Positions 18,040-26,610 of a stretch of DNA of 64,000 nucleotides are shown here, piece after piece. The stretch lies in NCBI GenBank assembly GCA_965247065.1, contig CBDFGN010000006.1, forward strand, positions 1,860,001 to 1,924,000, in the 5' to 3' direction. The first letter of the stretch is position 1, and each line of letters starts with the position of its first letter. Under the pieces are notes generated by a model that had not been told where the DNA came from, did no database searches, and saw nothing but the letters and a program-made list of their open reading frames with translations. Made by a program: the position numbers and the translations under genes. This DNA comes from CBDFGN01 sp965247065 (GTDB taxonomy: Bacteria; Bacteroidota; Bacteroidia; Cytophagales; Cyclobacteriaceae).

Positions 18040-18181
18040 AGTGGACTGTTTTTAGGTTGCAGGTGTCTTTTGGCGGTTCGCTGTTTGCTATTCGCTTTGA
18101 GTCGTCTTTGGATTACGCCGGTAATCCATTCATCCAATATTACATTAATCCAGGATTCCATTCCTTCATTCTCTCATTCCT

Positions 18182-19396
18182 TCATTCTCTCATTCTCTCA
18201 TTGTATAAATAGTAATGGGTGGTCTGCAAAACGATATTCCAGAAATACTTTCGACCCACCCGATTGCACAAACAGCCAGCCGGCGAAGTATCCCGGTATT
18301 CACGGATCAGCTCGTCAAGAACTTTGCCCTTCAGGTTGTTCGGTTGAGCCAGGGTCTGCATAAATCCCGCACCCTGCCGAACATATTGGCACATCTTCAT
18401 GTAACCTTTGTGCTCGTCGGTGCATGAGGCATTCGCATCAACTACAATATACCCGCGAGTAACGGTTTTAAGCGTCAAGGCAAAAAGGAAATACAAGGGC
18501 CATCCCATGTTTTTGCATGTGCTCCCTGTCATTTCAAATACTACTTTGACCAAACCGTCCTCAACCGGTTTTACATTCAGGCGGTTTTTGGACCACTTTT
18601 CCAGTACTGTTTCGCTGAAGTCATATTTTAGTGACGTGAGGGACTTCACCCCATTTCCAGATTCAGATCTGGATTGGTAATTTGCAACATATGGCTCTCT
18701 TCTAAATTGACAGGGCGAAAAGGAGCAAGTTCTGCATGGCGATTCCAGAGTGCTTGTTGAGAATTCAGAACTCTGTTTTGCCAGCCCAATTAGTGAAATC
18801 TGGGACTTCTTTGGGAAAAGCATACCAGACGGCAGGATGCTTATACGTTGGCCGAAGCCGGGGACTTTAGAATCCAGGATCCGGTAAAGATCCTTCTGGC
18901 ATGAGAGATCCCAGCCGCTATAGCCAGGACTGTACCTTGGTAAAACCGCAAGTCCTACACGATCCGCCTCGGCACAAACCGCAGCTGCCCACGAAGTTAT
19001 TATCTCCTCAACTACTGCTGTTGCATACATTTCCAGGAAATAATAACGGTCGGGAAAGCCTTCCTTCCATAAGCGCTTGATCTCGGAGTCAACCGCCTCA
19101 CCTGCGCTCGCGGCAATAAGAATGCTGCGATCAACTTTTGCCTGCCAGAAGCGCTTGCCCAGTTCCTCCCCAGAAATGCTAATTCCATCCAGACGCATTT
19201 GCTGGTTTTGATCATAATCAATCCCGACCTCAGTTTTGTTGATCCAGGGTTTCCCGTTTTGAAAAAACCAATCCCCGGCCCAGTCAATTAATTGCTGAAC
19301 CGTCTCGTTGATTTCATAGCTCTCCGGGTAGCCAAGAAGTCTGTGTAGCTCCTGCGGTTTTACCTTGATTTGTGGCATTTCAATTTCCGGGCTCAT
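18182..19396 (-). CDS. Protein with a MetH-type (AdoMet) activation motif and Cys cluster, likely corrinoid reactivation
   Basis: 404 residues from the ATG at 19396, chosen because it overlaps the stop of the activator gene by 4 bases; the longer start at 19441 would overlap by 49. Around residues 150-205 it has LPRYSPGYSGWDLS and ILPSGMLFPKKS, matching the RxxxGY AdoMet-binding motif of the cobalamin-dependent methionine synthase activation domain. Directly after come Cys 221, 224 and 229 (CRTCSFSPC), which could bind Zn or Fe-S. The remaining about 170 residues are not recognised. In MetH this domain remethylates inactive Co(II) cobalamin with AdoMet and an electron. Here it probably helps keep the corrinoid protein active. 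The assignment is by motif only. Confidence 0.7.
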   Translation of the reverse strand: MSPEIEMPQIKVKPQELHRLLGYPESYEINETVQQLIDWAGDWFFQNGKPWINKTEVGIDYDQNQQMRLDGISISGEELGKRFWQAKVDRSILIAASAGEAVDSEIKRLWKEGFPDRYYFLEMYATAVVEEIITSWAAAVCAEADRVGLAVLPRYSPGYSGWDLSCQKDLYRILDSKVPGFGQRISILPSGMLFPKKSQISLIGLAKQSSEFSTSTLESPCRTCSFSPCQFRREPYVANYQSRSESGNGVKSLTSLKYDFSETVLEKWSKNRLNVKPVEDGLVKVVFEMTGSTCKNMGWPLYFLFALTLKTVTRGYIVVDANASCTDEHKGYMKMCQYVRQGAGFMQTLAQPNNLKGKVLDELIREYRDTSPAGCLCNRVGRKYFWNIVLQTTHYYLYNERMRE

Positions 19397-21036
19397 GGTG
19401 TATAATCTGAAGTATCCACCCGGATTGGCCCAAATTGACAACCATTCACAAAATGATCGAAGAAATCGGGATCCGTTTCCAATTCGATATGCCGGATTCC
19501 AGTTACCAGTTTCTCCAACTGCTTCCGCTTTGACGCCGACAACAAAGCGATCGTTAGCCCCTCGATCGTAGCATTGCCAATTTGTTTTATCCTGGAATTG
19601 TCAAGATCAGGGATTAGCCCAATCCGGCGAGCTGAATCTATATTGATATGTCTCCCAAAGCCGCCGGCAAGGTAGAAAACATCTAAGTCATCGGCCGTAA
19701 TACCGTAATTCTTAAGCACGATATTAAGACCAGCTACGTTGGCCCCTTTGGCCTGGGCCAATTCATTTATATCTTTTTCACATAGGTATATATGGTTCCT
19801 CGAATCGATCGTGAATTGATCAGAATCATTTTCAAAACGTCCCAGTTCGTTCATTTGACTGGTTCTGCGCAATTCTCCTACAACATCAATAAGCCCTGAA
19901 CCGCAAATCCCGATGGGTTCTATATCTCCTATAACACTTAAGGTAACCTGTCCCTCATCCGTAATTTTCACCTTCTCGATTGCCCCCTCCAAGCCAGGCA
20001 CTCCGCAATCAATCCCACCTCCTTCAAAGGCAGGACCTGCCGGACATGACGCGGCCAGGATCTTGTCTTTGTTTCCCACTACTATTTCGGTATTGGTTCC
20101 AATATCCATGAGGGCAACAATCCGATCTTCTTTTGCCATTTTAATAGCCAATAAACACGCTGCTGTATCAGCACCAATATGTCCGCTAATCAAGGGGAGG
20201 CTCTGAACCCGTGCTTGAGGATGGATCGGCAGCCGCAATTTCTTGGCTGTCATAGTAAGGCTGGTCGAGTCACGTTTGCCAGCCTTCATTTCAGTTTCGG
20301 TGAGTGACCTATATGGTTTTTGTCCGATGGAAAAGACGTTCAGGCCAAAGAACAGGTCTCTCATAGTCGAATTACCTCCAATTACAACCTCATAGATCAA
20401 TTTTGGGTCTACTCCCAAAGACTCAATGGCGTGGGTTAGATATCCCAAAAGAGTCCGCTGCAATAAGCGGCCTTTATTCTCGGTGTCGTACTGTATCCTG
20501 GCCATCACATCTGACCCACCAAAGCGCTGCGGATTCTCAAAGGAGGTATGGGCTTCAACCTTACCCGTATCGAGGTTCACAAGCCGCACTACCACGGTGG
20601 TTGTCCCCAAATCAATGGCCAAACCATAGATAGGCCCGCTCCACTTATCGATGAAACGGCCATCCACCAGAATGCTGCTTTGGGATCGCGTGACCGCAGG
20701 ATCGGGGTTAGGGATAAGACCCTTTAAAAGGCCACTGCCCTCATCTTCAATTCTTATTGACGCCCTCCGCAATGTGTGGCACTTTAGAATTCCGCTTTCC
20801 GCGGCGATCCGGCTCTGACAGGAAAGCCGAAATTTATCCTTGAGATGGCTTTCCGCATCGGTTGGAGGGGTAAGGAGATCGGATCCGTGTTCCACTTCCA
20901 TCATGCATTCTTTGCATTTTCCTTGTTTATGACAGGAAGTAGGAACCACAATACCCATCTGATCGGCTAAATCAAATAAAGTCGATCCGGACTGCGCGGT
21001 CCGGGTCTTGGAATTTACGGTTAGTGTTACTGCCAC
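19393..21036 (-). CDS. 2Fe-2S/ASKHA corrinoid activation protein (RACE type)
   Basis: 547 residues. Residues 1-95 are a plant-type ferredoxin domain with Cys 35, 41, 44 and 73 as 2Fe-2S ligands. From about 125 on is an ASKHA/DUF4445 ATPase-like domain: YGLAIDLGTTTVVVRLV (phosphate loop), MDIGTNTEIVVGN, and a glycine-rich FYLAGGFGRHINID segment. Proteins of this build reduce Co(II) corrinoids back to Co(I) using ATP, as in O-demethylases of acetogens. It overlaps the next gene by 4 bases and lies downstream of the amidohydrolase and pterin methyltransferase genes. It is full length and all cluster cysteines are present. Confidence 0.92.
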   Translation of the reverse strand: MAVTLTVNSKTRTAQSGSTLFDLADQMGIVVPTSCHKQGKCKECMMEVEHGSDLLTPPTDAESHLKDKFRLSCQSRIAAESGILKCHTLRRASIRIEDEGSGLLKGLIPNPDPAVTRSQSSILVDGRFIDKWSGPIYGLAIDLGTTTVVVRLVNLDTGKVEAHTSFENPQRFGGSDVMARIQYDTENKGRLLQRTLLGYLTHAIESLGVDPKLIYEVVIGGNSTMRDLFFGLNVFSIGQKPYRSLTETEMKAGKRDSTSLTMTAKKLRLPIHPQARVQSLPLISGHIGADTAACLLAIKMAKEDRIVALMDIGTNTEIVVGNKDKILAASCPAGPAFEGGGIDCGVPGLEGAIEKVKITDEGQVTLSVIGDIEPIGICGSGLIDVVGELRRTSQMNELGRFENDSDQFTIDSRNHIYLCEKDINELAQAKGANVAGLNIVLKNYGITADDLDVFYLAGGFGRHINIDSARRIGLIPDLDNSRIKQIGNATIEGLTIALLSASKRKQLEKLVTGIRHIELETDPDFFDHFVNGCQFGPIRVDTSDYTP

Positions 21037-21051
21037 TCTATTGCCCTATTT

Positions 21052-22356
21052 CTACAGACCTTCACAATTCTGGCGGTCTTCAAAAGATCCACCTTTGAAA
21101 AAACTGGTCTTTTCCAGCATGAGATTCCCTACGGTTTTTAAGATATCATGTCTGGAAAAGATCATTCGGGCTTTGTACCCCATTTGCAGACATCCTATTT
21201 TTTCGTAGTAACCAAGTCTGGAATTGCTTACACCGGTGGCGGCATTGATTACGGCCAATCCATCCATACCAGCATCCTCCATTATTTGCAGTTCTTGAAG
21301 CAACCCAAGACCGTGGGGAACTCCATAGGAACCGGCGTCGCTTCCGGCAATGACTGTAACCCCCATTTCAACCGCTTTTTGCAAACTAGAGGCATGACCT
21401 TCGAGGATTCGCTTCAAATTGCCGAGGACTTGCTCATCCCAGCCGATCCGCTGAGCGAATTTAATTTGGGCCTGTACCGGGGCAAAAGTTGGGACCCAGG
21501 CCGTATTACGGTCACGCATCCTGGCAAGCTGATCATGGGTTATGAAATATCCATGCTCCAAGGAATCGACTCCACCCTGAACTGCGCTTTCAATGCCATC
21601 GGCTCCCGATGCGTGGGCAAACGTTTGTTTGTTCCAGGATTTGGCGGCATCTACGAATGATTTAACTTCTTCGAAGGCCATTTGAGGCGGCGCTGTAACC
21701 TTGCCCTGCTTTAAATTAATGATCCCAGTGGGTATTAACTTGATCCTGTCGGCTCCAAGCAGGATGCGGTTTTCGACACACTCTTCGGCTGAATCAAAAT
21801 CTTCGAACGGCTCCCCCATAAATCGGCCATATCTTCCGTCACGGTGAATTGCCGCACCGGGACTATCTATATAGGGCGTAGAATTCTTTTTGGATGCCTT
21901 GTTCATGGCACTCAAGGCCAGCCCTACCCCGTCCTTATCGCCCGCATCCCGAACCCCCATTATGCCTAATGCCACCAATTTGTCCATGCGCTTTTGAGCC
22001 AATCTCAGCAGCTGATCAGATGTTTTGCACAAATGCGCTTTTCTCTTCTCAAAATCGAGTTCTCCTCCTTCCAGAAACAAATGCGAATGCGCCTCTATGA
22101 GGCCCGGCATTACAGTATAGTTGTTCAATTCGAAATCAGGTGAATCCTGACCTGGCTTTACCACGGCCTTTGATGGAAGATTTTCGGACGGGCCGCAGAA
22201 TAGGATATCCTCCTGGTCAAAGACCAAATTGGCATTGTAGAATGGCCGGGTAGACACCCCATCCAGCAGGGTTCCTATTTTGAGCCAAAGCGGATACCTG
22301 GCATCCTCCTCAAGAAACTTAAGATCGATGTGCTCTTTTACTTTATTCTCTATCAT
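21052..22356 (-). CDS. Imidazolonepropionase-like amidohydrolase
   Basis: About 434 residues from the ATG at 22356, which overlaps the methyltransferase stop by 14 bases; an upstream in-frame ATG at 22404 is less likely. Metal-binding features are HSH in MPGLIEAHSHLF, a His in FAHASGADG, another in DSLEHGYF and Asp in GSDAGSYG, as in amidohydrolase superfamily enzymes of the imidazolonepropionase/prolidase subgroup. It hydrolyses a C-N or lactone bond in an unknown substrate. Its place inside the corrinoid operon is unusual; a ring-opening or deacylation step before or after demethylation is one possible role. Confidence 0.85.
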   Translation of the reverse strand: MIENKVKEHIDLKFLEEDARYPLWLKIGTLLDGVSTRPFYNANLVFDQEDILFCGPSENLPSKAVVKPGQDSPDFELNNYTVMPGLIEAHSHLFLEGGELDFEKRKAHLCKTSDQLLRLAQKRMDKLVALGIMGVRDAGDKDGVGLALSAMNKASKKNSTPYIDSPGAAIHRDGRYGRFMGEPFEDFDSAEECVENRILLGADRIKLIPTGIINLKQGKVTAPPQMAFEEVKSFVDAAKSWNKQTFAHASGADGIESAVQGGVDSLEHGYFITHDQLARMRDRNTAWVPTFAPVQAQIKFAQRIGWDEQVLGNLKRILEGHASSLQKAVEMGVTVIAGSDAGSYGVPHGLGLLQELQIMEDAGMDGLAVINAATGVSNSRLGYYEKIGCLQMGYKARMIFSRHDILKTVGNLMLEKTSFFKGGSFEDRQNCEGL

Positions 22357-23275
22357 GCGTTTTGAATAGCTCCATGACTGCCTCGGCTTGGCGAAATCCG
22401 GCATCTTCCTGGCTTTCTTCCGGTCGAGGCCTACCTTTTTCTAAGGCATGCGCTAGGCCTTTTGTCCAGGGATCCTCCATGCTAAGAGCGTGGGGTGTCT
22501 TTTCAGGATTCGCGAGCATGAAATCTAAACCTGCTTCACGCGCCAATGCCAGGTAGGCGTTCTCAAAAGAACCTTTGAGACGCTTGGGAATACCCCAGGA
22601 AAAGTTCGAAAGACCGACCGAAAGATGTACTCCCTCCAGATCCCTGTCGTTCCTGATCAGCCGCATGGCATCCAGGCCTATGTTCACAAGACCGTAAGTA
22701 TCGGCTCCTACTGGTGCCAATCCGGTGTCAATTATGATTTGATCGGTGGTTCGGCCGGCTTTTGATCTCAAAAGATCTACAAAATATTTGGTAGCCTGAT
22801 AGGCATCTTGTGGTTGCAGGCATTGGGCACTCTCCCCGTTCTCTAAAAATCTCTCAGACGCCATAACGATAGCTAATGTGTCAAATGATGAGACTAAATC
22901 AACCAACGCGTCCAGTCCTACCCTGGAGGCAGCAAGGGAGTTGAGAATCGGTTTATTGCTTTTGGAAAAATCATAATTTTCCAGGGCCACCCTTTGAAAA
23001 TCTTCTGATGGATTATCAAAACTTATTGGTATTGACGTAACTTCTTGTACAGCCGGCACCAGTTCGGGAAGAAATTCCAACATTTCTTCAAGTTTTACCG
23101 AAAGGTTCTGAGTGCCGTCAATATTCAGGGTTAGATAATCGGCCCCAAGATCGGTCTGCAACTTGGCCAGATGCTGAAATCCTTCAAGATCCCTGTCTTT
23201 CCAGGCCCTTCTGGCTCTTGCGTAGGAATTGTTCATTAACTCCCCAATCTGGATTATGGAATTTGAGTCAATCAT
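22343..23275 (-). CDS. Pterin-binding methyltransferase (methyl-corrinoid:tetrahydrofolate, MT II)
   Basis: 310 residues, a dihydropteroate-synthase-like TIM barrel. Typical strands are DYLTLNIDG, ISFDNPS, KPILNSLAAS, IIIDTGLAP and VHLSVGLSNFSWGIPKR, the last being characteristic of MeTr/MtrH-type enzymes. It should pass the methyl group from the corrinoid protein to tetrahydrofolate. It lies directly after the MetF-MetV gene and couples by overlap to the amidohydrolase gene. Together with the UroD-type protein at 26600, the corrinoid protein and the activator it completes a four-part demethylase. Confidence 0.9.
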   Translation of the reverse strand: MIDSNSIIQIGELMNNSYARARRAWKDRDLEGFQHLAKLQTDLGADYLTLNIDGTQNLSVKLEEMLEFLPELVPAVQEVTSIPISFDNPSEDFQRVALENYDFSKSNKPILNSLAASRVGLDALVDLVSSFDTLAIVMASERFLENGESAQCLQPQDAYQATKYFVDLLRSKAGRTTDQIIIDTGLAPVGADTYGLVNIGLDAMRLIRNDRDLEGVHLSVGLSNFSWGIPKRLKGSFENAYLALAREAGLDFMLANPEKTPHALSMEDPWTKGLAHALEKGRPRPEESQEDAGFRQAEAVMELFKTHDRE

Positions 23276-23313
23276 CTATTAATGGCCGATTTAAGATCTT
23301 TATGTCCTCGAGC

Positions 23314-24903
23314 TCATGAGCTATTTTCTCTGTCTTCCTGAGCTTCATTTGATTCACTCAAGAATCCACTGTTGTGATCGCGTTCCAGCCAGGTATTGGC
23401 CCAGCTGGAGGTCCCCCGTAACGCCTGATCCTGAATGACAGGAGCATGACGTAATAATCCTTGCTCATTTCCTTCAGCCTTTAACCGGTCATAGGCTCTG
23501 GACCATATGCATGGAAAGTCACCTACTTCACACAATCCCTCCCGGGTGCCTCCGCAAGGACCGTTCCTCTGGTTTTTAGCGCACTGTGATTCAGGGCAGA
23601 GAAAAGCAATATCGGGTAAGGAACAATCCCCACAATCCTGGCAGTCGAATAAGGCTGACTTGCTAACCGTTTCCAAGCGTCGCAACCACGCCGGGCCCTG
23701 CATAGAGTTCTTGGCATTCGCACAGATCTTTTTACCGGTTTTGTATAGTCCCCTGTCCGGGGTGAACATAGCGTTATGAGTCCATTTCGAAAAGCGGTAG
23801 GTAAAATTTAACTTCCCGCCTTTTCTTTTCTGAGAGGAAGCCACATAATCCGGGTTAAGTTCGCCAGGATTGGATAGTCCGGTTTCAGGGTCTTTGGCGA
23901 AAAAAAAGAACTCATTCTCACGAGAAAAACTTAACTCCCCGGAGAATTGACTCCAGTCTTGATCGGAATAAGCTTTCTCCATATCCAAGATCCTTTCCAG
24001 GTCATTAATCTGATGGATGCCTCCCACATAAACGCCTTTATAACCTAGACCCCTATACACCGCCATTTGTTTGGCGGCCAATTCGAGAAAAAAGCGCTTG
24101 CCCTTATCACGAGATTTTCCTTCTCGCTGGCAAATTTCAAAAAGAGCGTCAGTGACGGTGACCCCTGGGATTCCTTTCCGATGGAAAAGCTGAGCCACCC
24201 GTGGATTCAGAACAAAGACATTACCTATCAATGGTATTTCCCCTAGATCCCGATATCTCATGTAACAGATCAATTCATGCATCTTACGCGCATCGTAGCC
24301 AATCTGATTGATAATGAATTGAGCGCCACATTCAATTTTCTTTACCAGCTTTAAATACTGGGGAATGATTTCGTTTTCATAGAGTTTAAAATTGGTGGTT
24401 ACCGCACCCACGAAGAAATTGGTTTTTTCCGGCTTGTCCACCAACGAAGCCTTATTCCGATGTGATCTTAGGCCGTGGTTCATTCGATTGAGGATCGATA
24501 TAAGTCCCACCGAGTCAATGTCAAAAACAGGTTTCGCCTGACCTTCCGGTCCGACAACCGGGGCATCCCCGGTCATTGCGAGGATATTGTTGAAGCCCTC
24601 ACTGGCCAAATGCCATGCGATGCTCTCCAGGCCGTACCGGTTAGCATCCTTGCAGGTAAGATGAATCACCACTTCCTTACCCCCAAAAAGAATGGGTCTA
24701 CCTAAACCGGCAGGAGCCAACATAGGGTTACCACCAGCATTGTCCGTTATGGACACCCAATCCACGGCTTGGAAATCAGTCAAATCCCGGGCATAGTTCC
24801 TCGCCTTCACGCCGGCGGCCTGGCTCATGGTACCTCGGGCGGAAACTAACTCAACTCCACAAACGAAGTCATGGCCATACATTTTATTTACCAAGCTAAC
24901 CAT
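23314..24903 (-). CDS. metF: MetF-MetV fusion: methylenetetrahydrofolate reductase with Cys-rich C-terminal domain
   Basis: 529 residues. About 10-310 form the MTHFR barrel (VSITDNAGGNPM, VIHLTCKDANR, ILAMTGDAPV). After a linker, about 415-500 form the MetV/MTHFR_C domain with many cysteines (CQDCGDC, CPESQCAK, GPCGGTREGLC, PCIW) that bind Fe-S or zinc. In acetogens MetV is a separate partner of MetF; here the two are fused. In this operon it most likely oxidises methyl-tetrahydrofolate formed by demethylation to methylene-tetrahydrofolate, as MetF2 does in the aerobic chloromethane pathway. It is 18 bases downstream of the corrinoid protein gene. Confidence 0.92.
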   Translation of the reverse strand: MVSLVNKMYGHDFVCGVELVSARGTMSQAAGVKARNYARDLTDFQAVDWVSITDNAGGNPMLAPAGLGRPILFGGKEVVIHLTCKDANRYGLESIAWHLASEGFNNILAMTGDAPVVGPEGQAKPVFDIDSVGLISILNRMNHGLRSHRNKASLVDKPEKTNFFVGAVTTNFKLYENEIIPQYLKLVKKIECGAQFIINQIGYDARKMHELICYMRYRDLGEIPLIGNVFVLNPRVAQLFHRKGIPGVTVTDALFEICQREGKSRDKGKRFFLELAAKQMAVYRGLGYKGVYVGGIHQINDLERILDMEKAYSDQDWSQFSGELSFSRENEFFFFAKDPETGLSNPGELNPDYVASSQKRKGGKLNFTYRFSKWTHNAMFTPDRGLYKTGKKICANAKNSMQGPAWLRRLETVSKSALFDCQDCGDCSLPDIAFLCPESQCAKNQRNGPCGGTREGLCEVGDFPCIWSRAYDRLKAEGNEQGLLRHAPVIQDQALRGTSSWANTWLERDHNSGFLSESNEAQEDRENSS

Positions 24904-24921
24904 ATTTCACAGAGCCGGAAT

Positions 24922-25560
24922 TCATCCTTTTCCTAGAAGATTCAAGAACAGATCGACTGCCGAGGACGCGTCAGCGCCGTAACCATCGGCTCCGATCTCT
25001 TCGGCGAACATTTCACTAATCGGTGCCCCTCCAACGGTCATTTTTATGTCGTTCAGTCCAATATCTTTGAATTTTTCAATGACGACCTTCATATAGGACA
25101 TAGTGGTCGTTAGCAGGGCGCTCATTCCTATGATATCCGGTTTGAAGTCCTTCACTGCCGCGATAAACTTATCCACGGGCTGATCAACACCCAGATCATG
25201 AACTTCGAAACCAGCCCCCTCTGCCATCATACAGACTAAATTCTTACCTATATCATGCAGATCTCCTTTGACGGTGCCCATAACCACAGTTCCCTTACTC
25301 TGTACATTGGAGGATTCGCTCAGCAATGGTTTCAGGATTGCCATTCCTGCCTTCATGGCCCGGGCAGCAATCAGTACTTCGGGCACATATAAAACGTTGT
25401 ACTTGAAATCTTCTCCAACCACGCTCATTCCGGCAATCAAGCCTTCATTTAATACCTCCTCAACGGGCCGGCCGGCCGCCAGTGCATCCTCCGTCATTTG
25501 CTTGACCTGGTCGGCGTTTCCTTCATACAGGAGTTGATTCATTTGGGCATAATCGGGCAT
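24922..25560 (-). CDS. Corrinoid (cobalamin-binding) protein of a methyltransferase system
   Basis: 212 residues. About 1-85 form the helical cap domain (LNEGLIAGMSVVGEDF, YVPEVLIAARAM). About 90-212 form the Rossmann B12 domain with the base-off cobalamin motif GDLHDIGKN (Asp100, His102, Gly105) and later MSALLTTTM and GGAPIS. This is the MtaC/MtgC/VdmA class of methyl carrier: it accepts the methyl from the UroD-type enzyme and gives it to the pterin methyltransferase. All binding residues are present and the length is normal for the family. Confidence 0.95.
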   Translation of the reverse strand: MPDYAQMNQLLYEGNADQVKQMTEDALAAGRPVEEVLNEGLIAGMSVVGEDFKYNVLYVPEVLIAARAMKAGMAILKPLLSESSNVQSKGTVVMGTVKGDLHDIGKNLVCMMAEGAGFEVHDLGVDQPVDKFIAAVKDFKPDIIGMSALLTTTMSYMKVVIEKFKDIGLNDIKMTVGGAPISEMFAEEIGADGYGADASSAVDLFLNLLGKG

Positions 25561-25584
25561 GTCTTATTGGTTTTTTATGGGCAA

Positions 25585-26610
25585 TCAATTAATGGTCCAG
25601 GACATAACTCCATATCGATCGATTCTCAACGGATAGGCCTCTCCTCCAAGCTGGTTTACGACATTAGTTATCTTATGCCTGTGTCCTACTTTGGCAACGA
25701 GTAGTATGGTACCCCCTCCCCCTGCACCGCAGGTTTTACCTCCTATGGTGTGCTCATCCAGGGCCTCATAAAAACGGCTAAGCGTGTCGCTGTTGCAGCT
25801 GTGATGTAATTGTTGATGGTAGTACCAGTTTTGGCTGAGCATTTCTCCGAATTCATTAACATCTCCCCTTTCAAGAACCGGTACCATTTCATTGGCAATT
25901 CGTTCAAGATTTTGCATGGCCTTAAGGGTACTGCTTTCGGGCTGATGATAACTGGCCTTTATCTCTTCGTGGATGTTTTCGGAAACGTGATACTGACCGG
26001 TATACACCAGGATACACCGTCTTTCCAATTCGGCAATTACCTCATCACTGATAGCCGGATTGTGGCACGACACACTACCGCCCCTGGCATAAACCAAATG
26101 ATTTATGCCTCCCAGCGCAGCACCCAAGGTATCCTGGCTGCCCCCAGCCAAACCCAAATCATCTCTTTCTATTGAATTGCCTAGCAACGCGATTTCCAGG
26201 GATTTACGATTAACACCCATAGCCCGGTCCAGTGCCGAAATGCAGGCTGCACTAACAGCGCCAGAAGATCCTAATCCACTGCCTGGCTGAACCTCACAGG
26301 TAACTCTTAATTTGAATCCAAAAGGGGGACTAAGCCGCATAACCATTGCCTTGATCAAATCCAGATTGCCATCAATTTTTAATCCCTCCAGATTCTCGGA
26401 ATAGATATCTTGTTCAAAATCGGAGCTTCGGATGGTTATCGCACGGTCTTCCGGATCTATGGACAGCGTAGCATAAGCATACCGGGTGATTCCGAAGTTA
26501 ACCACAGCGCCCCCGTGGTCCATTACATAAGGAGGAGCATCGCTGCCACCACCGGCAGGGTCGACCCTTACCGGAGCCCGTGCACAAATTTGCCTGGCCT
26601 CAGTTGGCAT
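25585..26610 (-). CDS. GHMP-family sugar kinase (heptose-7-phosphate/fucose kinase-like)
   Basis: About 341 residues from the ATG at 26610, which overlaps the UroD gene by 11 bases (a longer frame begins at 26631). GHMP motifs: ICARAPVRVDPAGGGSD (motif 1), VQPGSGLGSSGAVSAA (ATP-binding motif 2) and KTCGAGGGGTILLV (motif 3). The closest recognised branch is the HddA/GlmU-neighbour type that phosphorylates the anomeric carbon of a heptose or deoxyhexose. It sits between the methyltransferase and corrinoid genes, which strongly hints that the demethylated product, or its substrate, is a sugar or polyol. The exact substrate is unknown. Confidence 0.87.
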   Translation of the reverse strand: MPTEARQICARAPVRVDPAGGGSDAPPYVMDHGGAVVNFGITRYAYATLSIDPEDRAITIRSSDFEQDIYSENLEGLKIDGNLDLIKAMVMRLSPPFGFKLRVTCEVQPGSGLGSSGAVSAACISALDRAMGVNRKSLEIALLGNSIERDDLGLAGGSQDTLGAALGGINHLVYARGGSVSCHNPAISDEVIAELERRCILVYTGQYHVSENIHEEIKASYHQPESSTLKAMQNLERIANEMVPVLERGDVNEFGEMLSQNWYYHQQLHHSCNSDTLSRFYEALDEHTIGGKTCGAGGGGTILLVAKVGHRHKITNVVNQLGGEAYPLRIDRYGVMSWTIN

